From CAYYHA01 sp964471535 (GTDB lineage: Bacteria > Myxococcota > Myxococcia > SLRQ01), in contig CAYYHA010000062.1 in the NCBI GenBank assembly GCA_964471535.1, positions 1-18,619 of the forward strand: a DNA stretch of 18,619 bases, written 5' to 3'. The position numbers and the translations under genes are program-made. Under the pieces are notes generated by a model. It saw nothing but the letters and a program-made list of their open reading frames with translations. It ran no database searches and had not been told where the DNA came from. Below, in pieces: positions 1 to 6,159 of the stretch; the first letter of the stretch is position 1, and each line of letters starts with the position of its first letter.

Positions 1-1
1 C

Positions 2-1516
2 GTCATCCGTGCCTACTACGAGCCGGCCTCCTTGAACCCCATCGCCGCCGACGACGGCCTCGCCGTTTGGATCGATCTGCACCTCATCAACGAACCCCTC
101 CTGCGCCGGGACCCCTACGACGATCCCCGCTACCGCCTCGTGCCGGCCCTCGCCGAGCGCTGGGAGGTCACGGACGGCGGACGGCAGCAGACCTTCCACC
201 TGCGCCCGGGTGTCCGATGGCACGACGGGAGGCCCCTTCGCGCCGCCGATGTCACTGCCACCTTCGAAAAGCTGCGCGCACCGGGGGTGAAGGGCACCGC
301 CCTGCGCCCCCTCTTCGAGCTCTTGGACTCGGTGCAGGAAGTGGATCCCAGCACGGTGCGCTTCACCTGGCGCGAGCCCTACTTCCTCGCCCTCGATGCG
401 ATCGCGCGCGTGCCGATACAGCCGGCGCACGTCATCGGAAAGCTCTCCGCTTCCGAGTACAACGAGGCGAGCAAGAACCCCATGAACCGATCACCCATCG
501 GAACGGGCCCCTTTCGTTTCGCCGAATGGGTGGCGGGTGAAAAGATCGTCCTCGAGAAGAACCCCGACTACTGGGGTCGCAAGGCCTATCTGGACCGCGT
601 GATCTACCGCATCGTTCCCGACCACACCGTGGCCCGAGAGCTGGCGCGGCGCGAGGAGATCGATCTGTGGGATGCAGTACAGCCCCATGATTGGGCCATG
701 ATGACCGACCGGGTCTTTCGAACCCGCTTCCATCGCGTGAAGTATCTGACGGCGAGCTACGTCTTCGTCGGTTGGAACAACCGCCGGCCCTTCTTCCACG
801 ACGCGCGGGTGCGCCGAGCCCTCGCGATGCTCTTCGACGTGGACGCCTTCCTTCGCCACGTGAACTTCGGCATCGCGCCTCGCGCCACCTGCCCCTTCTA
901 TGCGGCTGGCCCCGACTGTCCGAAGATCGAGCCCATCCCCTACGATCCCGCGGCCGCGGCGGCACTCCTCGACGAGGCGGGATGGCGCGACCACGACGAT
1001 GACGGCTGGCGGGACCGCGATGGCCTTCGCTTCTCCTTCACCCTGATGATCTACCCGCAGTCGACGGTGAGCGAGCGCATCGCGACCTTCATGACCGAGG
1101 CCTACCGGAAGGCAGGCATCGAGGTCCACATTCAGAAGACCGAATGGTCGGCCATGGTCAAGCGGCTCGACGAGGGCGAGTTCGACGCCACGGCGCTCGC
1201 CTGGGACGTGGGTCCGAGGAGTGACCCGATGGCGTTCTGGCACTCACGCGCGATCGAGGCGGGGGCAAACCACTTCGGCTTCGTCGATCCCGAGGTGGAC
1301 CGGCTCATCGAGGCCGCCCGCCTGGTGCGGGACGACGAGGCGCGCCACGCGCTCTACCGGCGCCTCTCACGGCGCCTCTATGCGCTGCAGCCGGTGCTCT
1401 TCCTCTACGTGCCTGTGCACCTGGGCCTCGTTCACGTGAAAGTACGGGGTGTTCGGCCTTCCCTCCTGTGGTGGCAGCCGCAGGACTGGTGGCTGAACGA
1501 GACCGGGGGACTATAG
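2..1516 (+). CDS. ABC transporter substrate-binding protein, family 5 (peptide/nickel type), 5'-truncated
   Basis: Periplasmic or lipid-anchored solute receptor feeding an ABC importer, probably for oligopeptides. The reading frame is open from base 2, so the gene begins upstream and its signal peptide is not visible. The first visible residues include the S-L-N-P segment that opens mature proteins of this family. Further family-typical blocks follow: 'PALAERWEV', 'LRPGVRWHDG', 'TGPFRF.EWV', 'NPDYWG', 'VRRALAM' and a late 'QPVLFLY'. About 505 codons are visible, close to a full mature SBP_bac_5 protein, so only the extreme N-terminus is missing. No permease or ATPase genes follow, so they lie upstream or elsewhere. 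The stop codon is 10 bases before the next gene, on the same strand. The family is clear. The substrate is not, since peptides, nickel and sugars are all carried by relatives. Confidence 0.9.
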   Translation, partial: VIRAYYEPASLNPIAADDGLAVWIDLHLINEPLLRRDPYDDPRYRLVPALAERWEVTDGGRQQTFHLRPGVRWHDGRPLRAADVTATFEKLRAPGVKGTALRPLFELLDSVQEVDPSTVRFTWREPYFLALDAIARVPIQPAHVIGKLSASEYNEASKNPMNRSPIGTGPFRFAEWVAGEKIVLEKNPDYWGRKAYLDRVIYRIVPDHTVARELARREEIDLWDAVQPHDWAMMTDRVFRTRFHRVKYLTASYVFVGWNNRRPFFHDARVRRALAMLFDVDAFLRHVNFGIAPRATCPFYAAGPDCPKIEPIPYDPAAAAALLDEAGWRDHDDDGWRDRDGLRFSFTLMIYPQSTVSERIATFMTEAYRKAGIEVHIQKTEWSAMVKRLDEGEFDATALAWDVGPRSDPMAFWHSRAIEAGANHFGFVDPEVDRLIEAARLVRDDEARHALYRRLSRRLYALQPVLFLYVPVHLGLVHVKVRGVRPSLLWWQPQDWWLNETGGL

Positions 1517-1517
1517 T
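1512..1517 (+). promoter_or_regulatory. possible -10 element (TATAGT) for a near-leaderless response-regulator transcript
   Basis: TATAGT matches the sigma70 -10 consensus in 5 of 6 positions and overlaps the stop codon of the upstream transporter gene. It ends 9 bases before the ATG at 1527, so transcription would begin 2-4 bases before the start codon. There is no Shine-Dalgarno sequence in front of that ATG, which fits a leaderless message. No good -35 is visible (TGGCTG is weak), so this is tentative. Confidence 0.35.
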
Positions 1518-1526
1518 TGCAGCGCG

Positions 1527-3011
1527 ATGTTCCTGGACGAGCTTGCGATTCAGTGGCGGGACCTTCGCGTCTCTCTGGAAGCATCGGTTCGCGTCTTGGT
1601 CGTCGACGACGAGGCAGCGGTCCGGCTGACGCTGGAGGAAGCCCTCTCCGAAGAGGGCTGGGCGGTGGAAACGACCGACTCGGTGGACGACGCATGGGAG
1701 CGGCTCTCCACCGGGGAGTACAGCCTCGTGGTGGTGGACAAGAACCTGCAGGGGGCCTCGGGCCTCGATCTGCTGCAGCGCATGCTCCGTGAGGGCCTCG
1801 CGACCCCGGCGGTCGTGATCACCGGATTTCCGTCGGTGCAGACGGTCGCAGCCGCCATGGACTTCGGCGCCGAGGACTACCTCGTCAAGCCCTTCGAAGA
1901 CATCTCGCAGGTGCAGCGCCGCATCCGGGGGGTGATCGAGCGCGGCCTCTACGAGACCTTCTACCGGCGGGTGGCCGAGGACCTCGCCCACGTCCTCGAA
2001 GGGGGCAGCAGCGACATCATCTCCGTCGAACGGATCGGCCAGGCACTCGGTGCCTTCAAGAAGCACCTCTCGGAGCGCACGGCGGCGCTGGTCCTGGAGA
2101 AACGCGCCGGGCTCGCCGAGCTCTCGTGTGATGCCCTCGGAGCGGCGGGACTGAAGGCGGAGGCCGCCGCATCGGCCGATGCGGTTCGCAGCCGCGTCAG
2201 TGGTGAGGACCACCCGCTGACCCTCGTGGTCAACCTCGAGGCGGACGGCGCCCTCGACCTCATCGGCGAGCTCCGGCGCATCGATCCCCTCCTCGAGGTG
2301 GTCGCGGTCGCCTCGGGCGGCAGCCTCGAAGAGACCTTCGCGGCATTCGAAGCCGGGGCCAGCGACTTCTACTTCCGTAGCCGCGAGGCGCCCGAGGTTC
2401 TGCAGGCACGGGTGAAGCGGGCGGCAGCGCGATCCCGGCGGCAACGGCTCCACCTGCACCTCGTCTGGACCCTCTACTCGGCGGCACAGGCCCTCGGTCA
2501 CCGCTCGGCGGAAAATCTCTTCGCCGGGCTGCCCGAGCCGCACCAACGCTACCTGCAGGTCCGCTACCTCGGCGCGTCCCCGGAGACCGCTGCCTCTACA
2601 CCGCTCCCGCCGCCGAGGCGCCGCCCGGCCCAGACGGCCGGCCGTCCGGAGCGGCGCCGCAGCCGCCGGCAACCGGTCGAGGTGGCCGCCCTCTACCGCC
2701 CCGCCCACGATCCCTTCGCCATCTCCGCCGGGCGGATCCTGAACGTCTCCAAGGGCGGCGTCTTCCTCCAGATGGACGACCCCCTCCCGCGCGGGACACG
2801 GGTGAGCATCGAGGTCCTGCAGGAGCTGGCCGGCCCGGGCAAGCGGCTCGCCTTCAGCGGCGAGGTGGTGCGCCTGGTGAAGTTCGACCCCGACCCCGAC
2901 GAGCGCTCGGGCGTGGGAATTCGCTTCACCGACATGGACCCGGAGGTCGTAGGAGAACTCGTGGCGACGATGGCCCGAGCCGCAAATCCAGACGGCAGCG
3001 GGGACTCTTAG
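1527..3011 (+). CDS. response regulator: receiver + degenerate receiver + PilZ domain
   Basis: Cytoplasmic signalling protein of 494 residues. Residues 21-140 are a canonical receiver: acidic pocket D27/D28, phospho-acceptor D71, switch T99 and K121 in 'LVKPF'. Residues about 188-300 look like a second receiver fold ending 'AFEAGASDFYF', but the acceptor strand reads 'VVNLE' with no Asp in the usual place, and the conserved Lys-Pro is absent. It is probably a pseudo-receiver. Residues 375-490 form a PilZ domain with the RxxxR motif (R377/R381) and N406-x-S408-x-x-G411, the two c-di-GMP contact motifs. The protein therefore probably combines phosphorylation input with c-di-GMP binding. No DNA-binding or enzymatic output domain is visible, so output is likely protein-protein. 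No partner histidine kinase is in the window. The ATG at 1527 lacks a ribosome-binding site; the receiver fold itself begins near residue 21. Confidence 0.88.
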   Translation: MFLDELAIQWRDLRVSLEASVRVLVVDDEAAVRLTLEEALSEEGWAVETTDSVDDAWERLSTGEYSLVVVDKNLQGASGLDLLQRMLREGLATPAVVITGFPSVQTVAAAMDFGAEDYLVKPFEDISQVQRRIRGVIERGLYETFYRRVAEDLAHVLEGGSSDIISVERIGQALGAFKKHLSERTAALVLEKRAGLAELSCDALGAAGLKAEAAASADAVRSRVSGEDHPLTLVVNLEADGALDLIGELRRIDPLLEVVAVASGGSLEETFAAFEAGASDFYFRSREAPEVLQARVKRAAARSRRQRLHLHLVWTLYSAAQALGHRSAENLFAGLPEPHQRYLQVRYLGASPETAASTPLPPPRRRPAQTAGRPERRRSRRQPVEVAALYRPAHDPFAISAGRILNVSKGGVFLQMDDPLPRGTRVSIEVLQELAGPGKRLAFSGEVVRLVKFDPDPDERSGVGIRFTDMDPEVVGELVATMARAANPDGSGDS

Positions 3012-3038
3012 GTCCGGCTGCGGCCGGCACGGGCGCCT

Positions 3039-3385
3039 TCAGGAGGCGGGCAGATGGGGCTCTGCCGGCAGGCCCACCTCGATGCGCTCGCCCACCACCC
3101 GGACGGGAAAGACCCGTAGACATCCCGGCCCCCCCACCCGCGCGCCGGTNNNNNNNNNNAGAAGACCCAATCGTGCCAGCTACAGACGATCCGTCCCGCC
3201 GAATCGAGGAAGCCTTCCTCCCCGAGGCTGGCGCCCCGGTGGGGGCAGCGGTCCTCCAATGCGCACAGCCGTCCTTCCACGTTCCAGAGGCCGATCTCCC
3301 ACCCATCGACGACCACCCGCCGCCCTTCACCCGGCTGCACTTCGAAGGCCCAGGCGACGGGCACCCATTTCTTCACTGGCTCCAT
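3039..3385 (-). CDS. Rieske-type [2Fe-2S] protein, one domain, interrupted by an assembly gap
   Basis: Small electron-transfer protein. Starting at ATG 3385, 75 residues read cleanly and contain C47-P-H49-R-G and C68-S-W-H71, the two Cys-X-His pairs that ligate a Rieske cluster. The N run follows. Beyond it, in a different frame, the sequence reads T-G-A-R-V...'LRVFPVRVVGERIEVGL' and stops at 3041-3039, which is a typical Rieske C-terminus. The frames rejoin if the true gap length is 2 modulo 3. Eight bases would give the usual F-x-x-x-T-G spacing and a 114-residue protein. There is no oxygenase catalytic domain or membrane anchor, so it resembles a soluble Rieske ferredoxin. Its start overlaps the end of the ABC1 kinase gene by 13 bases, which suggests cotranscription and coupling. 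It converges on the response regulator with 27 bases between stops. Confidence 0.85.
3150..3159. other. assembly gap (10 N) inside the Rieske gene
   Basis: Ten N characters. The coding frame before the gap and the Rieske-like frame after it are incompatible with exactly 10 missing bases, so this is a placeholder rather than a measured length. Domain spacing predicts 8. Confidence 0.95.
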
Positions 3386-4734
3386 GGGTTCCGAATCTCG
3401 AATCCGCGGGCCCGCGCGATCGCCTCCGAAGAGCGCCGGAAGTCGTGGACGATCTTCAGGCGCTTGAGAAAGCCCCACGCCGCACCACACACGCGGAAAT
3501 AGAAGACCGCCTCTTCCGGGGGCACGAGCTTCAGGAGGGCAGGATGGCGCATCAGGTATCGATTCATCTCGGTCTTCGGATCCCAGCGCCCCCAATCGAA
3601 GGGCCCCCGGTGCAGAAGCGGCGCGAGTGCAATCTCGAGCCAGCCGCCGATGACCGGGCCCGGCACCGTCACGGCCCCGGATCCGAAACCGAGATCCTCG
3701 TAGACCAGCGGCAGCCGGTCGTAGTCCTCGTTGTACAGGCAGACCAACAGTTCCAGGAAGCCGTCGGTGAACGCGGGGTCGAAGCGCTTCACACAGCCGA
3801 AGTCGAGGAGCACGAAGCGCCCCGCCTCGTCCACCAAGAAGTTGCCGGGATGGGGGTCTGCGTGGAGGACGTGCTTGATGTGGAACATCCACGCAAAGAG
3901 TTCGATGAAGGAAGCAGCCACTTTGGTGCGCTTCGGCTCCTCGAGACCCTCGATGTAGGTGTCGAGCTTTTCCCCCTCGACGTACTCCATCGTCAGTACA
4001 GTCGTTCGGGTGTGGGAGTGTACCGGGGCGGGAATGCGGATGTCGCTCCGCTCGGCGAAGAGCTTCGCGAAGGCGTCGAGGTTTCTCGCCTCGGCCTCGT
4101 AGTCACTCTCAGCGAGCAGGGTCTCCCGCACCTCCTCGATGATCGCGTCGACCCGCTCCCGGTCCACGAAGGCCTTGGTGAGCTGCGCAAGGGTGGCCAG
4201 ATTGCCCAGGTCGTCGTCGAGGCTCTCCCGCACCCCGGGGTATTGCACCTTCACCGCGACCTGTCGCCCATCGAAGAGCTGGGCCCGGTGGACCTGCCCA
4301 ATGCTCGCCGCGGCCACCGGCTCTGGCTCGAAGAAGCGATACATCTCGGTGATGGGCCGATCGAACGCAGCTTCGATCTGAGCGGCGACCGTCTCCCAGC
4401 CCATCGGCGGCGCCTCGCGCTGCAAGAGCTCGAACGCCTGACGCAGCTCGGGGGGCAGGCGCGCCTCGTCGATCGGCGCCGTGGAGAGCATCTGGCCCAG
4501 CTTCATCGCTGCGCCCTTCAGCTCGCCCATCGTCTGCACGATGCGCTCGGCGTTCCGCTCGAGCATGCGCCGGGAGCGCTGCGCGCGCTTCTCCTCGGAG
4601 AGGAGGGGACGCAGGAGCTTGTCGCCGACGACGCTGGCGCCCACCGAGGTGCCAAGCCCTCCCAGCTTCAGCAGCCGCGAGACCCTACCGCGCCTGACGT
4701 GCTTGGGCGTTTCGTCGTCGTCGAAGCGAGCCAC
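3373..4734 (-). CDS. ABC1/UbiB (AarF, COQ8)-family atypical kinase-like protein
   Basis: Member of the ABC1 atypical kinase/ATPase family, whose members support quinone and lipid homeostasis (UbiB, COQ8/ADCK). The 453 residues carry the full signature set: KxGQ (K78-L-G-Q81), the alanine-rich loop at 141-149 (AAASIGQVH) replacing the glycine loop, 'VAVKVQYPG' with the nucleotide-binding lysine K162, 'ESDYEAEARN' near 209-218, the catalytic-loop 'HADPHPGN' with D293, and D311-F-G. No transmembrane helix is evident at the C-terminus, unlike UbiB proper, so it is nearer to the soluble AarF-like group. The start is a GTG at 4734 with no obvious ribosome-binding site, 19 bases after the encapsulin stop. 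The gene overlaps the Rieske gene by 13 bases. Whether it acts on the nanocompartment, on a quinone pathway, or is an operon passenger cannot be told from sequence. Confidence 0.92.
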   Translation of the reverse strand: MARFDDDETPKHVRRGRVSRLLKLGGLGTSVGASVVGDKLLRPLLSEEKRAQRSRRMLERNAERIVQTMGELKGAAMKLGQMLSTAPIDEARLPPELRQAFELLQREAPPMGWETVAAQIEAAFDRPITEMYRFFEPEPVAAASIGQVHRAQLFDGRQVAVKVQYPGVRESLDDDLGNLATLAQLTKAFVDRERVDAIIEEVRETLLAESDYEAEARNLDAFAKLFAERSDIRIPAPVHSHTRTTVLTMEYVEGEKLDTYIEGLEEPKRTKVAASFIELFAWMFHIKHVLHADPHPGNFLVDEAGRFVLLDFGCVKRFDPAFTDGFLELLVCLYNEDYDRLPLVYEDLGFGSGAVTVPGPVIGGWLEIALAPLLHRGPFDWGRWDPKTEMNRYLMRHPALLKLVPPEEAVFYFRVCGAAWGFLKRLKIVHDFRRSSEAIARARGFEIRNPWSQ

Positions 4735-4753
4735 CCGTGTGTCATAGCCCGCA

Positions 4754-5605
4754 TCAACGCTTGCGGCCAGTGGGCTCCAGGGTACAGATGGCGTCGGGGT
4801 GCTTGATCCGCAGCGCGAGGCACTCCAGCACGCGGAAGGGGTGGTTCATGTGCTCGGCACCGAGGTAGGCGACGACCATGTCCAGGGAGACGGCCAGGTC
4901 GAGGTTCTCCCGCCCGACCGAGACGACCACCGCCCCGTCCTTGACCACGTTCGATTGATACACACCTTCGCTCGCCAGTTTGCGCACGTTCTCGATCTCG
5001 AGCACTCCGGTGCGCTCGTAGACGCGGTGCATCGAGGCATAGAGCGGGGGCGAGGTGACCACCGCATAGGGGCCGTAGTGGCCGTTCGCGAGGAGCCGCT
5101 CGGTGGCCTGAACGATGTTCTCGTAGGCCTGCCCGGGTTTGGACCACTCCCCGAGCTTGATCCGGGCCCGACCCTCGACGGTGAAGAGTCCGTCGAGGCC
5201 GAGCTTCTTGTCCCCGTAGAAGATGAGCTCGTCCTCCTTCTGGGCGAGGAATGCAGCCGCGCCGGCCGCAGCCGAGACGTCGAGGGGCATGTTGTGGGCA
5301 CGGCTGGCTTGGATGTCGCGCCAGTGGAGCAAGAAGTCCTTGTAGATGATGGGAATGGTGAGGAAGCGGCGTCGCTCGGCGAAGACCGTCGCCGTCTCCT
5401 CCTCCCCCACGATGTCCACGGCGCCCAGCTCGCTGCCGGCAAACTCGTCGTGAGGAATGGTCTGCACGCCTGCTCCGAGGGGCCCGTAGAGGTCGATGAA
5501 GCGCCGGCCCACCAGGGTCCGCCGCGCCACCTGAACGACCGTCTCATTGAGACGCGCCCACTCGTCGGAGGTCAGCGGGCTCTCTTCGTGCTCCAAGAAG
5601 TTCAT
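4754..5605 (-). CDS. enc: family 1 encapsulin shell protein (linocin-M18/HK97-fold)
   Basis: Self-assembling shell protein of a protein nanocompartment with the HK97 phage-capsid fold. It has 283 residues, against about 264 in Thermotoga maritima and 287 in Myxococcus xanthus. The N-terminal 'PLTSDEWARLNETVVQVARRTL' region corresponds to the first helix, which forms part of the inner cargo-docking surface. It is followed by 'GRRFIDLYGPLG', 'IIYKDFLLHWRDI', 'EDELIFYG', 'YGPYAVVTSP' and a C-terminal 'AICTLEP', all typical of encapsulins. The ATG at 5605 has a good ribosome-binding site (AAGGA about 8 bases upstream) and overlaps the stop of the ferritin-like gene as ATGA, so synthesis of cargo and shell is probably coupled. 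No phage structural genes are nearby, which argues against a prophage capsid. Whether the shell is T=1 or T=3 cannot be read from sequence. Confidence 0.95.
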   Translation of the reverse strand: MNFLEHEESPLTSDEWARLNETVVQVARRTLVGRRFIDLYGPLGAGVQTIPHDEFAGSELGAVDIVGEEETATVFAERRRFLTIPIIYKDFLLHWRDIQASRAHNMPLDVSAAAGAAAFLAQKEDELIFYGDKKLGLDGLFTVEGRARIKLGEWSKPGQAYENIVQATERLLANGHYGPYAVVTSPPLYASMHRVYERTGVLEIENVRKLASEGVYQSNVVKDGAVVVSVGRENLDLAVSLDMVVAYLGAEHMNHPFRVLECLALRIKHPDAICTLEPTGRKR

Positions 5606-6066
5606 GGCTCCATCCTTTCCTTGCCAAGCGGCCCGTGATCGTCGTTGCGCCGGCCGCCCCGCAGGCAGCCCACCGTGAACTCGTTGCGACCGGAGAAGAA
5701 CGCGGCCACCGGCGAGCCATCGGCGTGTGGCTCCTTGGGCGGCTTGATCACCGCCGTCTCCCCCGATGGCGCCCCCCCTTGGGCTGGCGGGGACGCCGCG
5801 GCGGTGCGCGCGCCCGAGGCTGCCACCTCCGCCTCCACCGCCTCCTCGAGGAAGTGGGTGCCCCGCCCGTCGAGCTCGCGCTGCCGGGAATCGAGAAGGC
5901 GCAGCATCGCCATCCCCTCGGAGACGTGCTCCTTTTCCTCCCATGCGAGGTGCGAGAGGAATTTCTTGACCCGCGGATCTTCGGCGCGTGCGGCATCCGC
6001 CTCGTACTGGTTGATGGTCTCCAGCTCGCGGGCGATGGTTCGGCGCAGGATCTCCAAGTCCGTCAC
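5602..6066 (-). CDS. encapsulated ferritin-like protein (EncFtn type) with cargo-loading peptide
   Basis: Iron-oxidising cargo of the adjacent encapsulin. From GTG 6066 the protein has 154 residues. Residues 1-80 are a short two-helix ferritin-like unit. E14, Y21, E44 and H47 (in 'RELETINQY' and 'EEKEH') line up by eye with the ferroxidase residues E32, Y39, E62 and H65 of Rhodospirillum rubrum EncFtn. In that family two subunits share the di-iron site. Residues 85-125 are a low-complexity Ala/Pro/Gly linker. Residues 130-138 (FTVGCLRGG) match the encapsulin cargo-loading peptide, with Cys where Ser is usual. A further 16-residue charged tail follows, which is unusual. GTG 6066 is preferred over the in-frame GTG at 6087 because the promoter's predicted start site falls just before 6066 and the family similarity begins there. 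The stop overlaps the shell ATG. Confidence 0.9.
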   Translation of the reverse strand: MTDLEILRRTIARELETINQYEADAARAEDPRVKKFLSHLAWEEKEHVSEGMAMLRLLDSRQRELDGRGTHFLEEAVEAEVAASGARTAAASPPAQGGAPSGETAVIKPPKEPHADGSPVAAFFSGRNEFTVGCLRGGRRNDDHGPLGKERMEP

Positions 6067-6074
6067 GGGCGGTG

Positions 6075-6103
6075 ACCCTAGGCACACCGTCGTCCTGGGT
6101 CAA
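6075..6103 (-). promoter_or_regulatory. sigma70-like promoter of the encapsulin unit
   Basis: On the minus strand, TTGACC (6103-6098) and TAGGGT (6080-6075) are separated by exactly 17 bases. The -35 matches consensus in 5 of 6 positions. The -10 keeps the three most conserved positions (TA---T). The expected transcription start is at about 6068, only one or two bases before GTG 6066, so the first message would be leaderless. Confidence 0.55.
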
Positions 6104-6159
6104 CCGGCACCGGCGCACGGAGGCGCAGCACGAGGCGGTGGCCGGCGAAACCCGTGCGG

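Noticed and set aside
3039..3060. Cargo-loading peptide at the Rieske C-terminus (IEVGL then a short tail)
   Set aside because: The residues are the normal last strand of a Rieske fold; the match to the encapsulin motif is too poor to claim targeting.
3082..4806. Long plus-strand ORF running through the N gap
   Set aside because: Crosses the Ns and lies opposite the ABC1 and Rieske genes; no motifs.
4754..5605. Prophage capsid protein rather than encapsulin
   Set aside because: The HK97-like shell gene is coupled to a ferritin-like cargo with a loading peptide; no portal, terminase, protease or tail genes are present.
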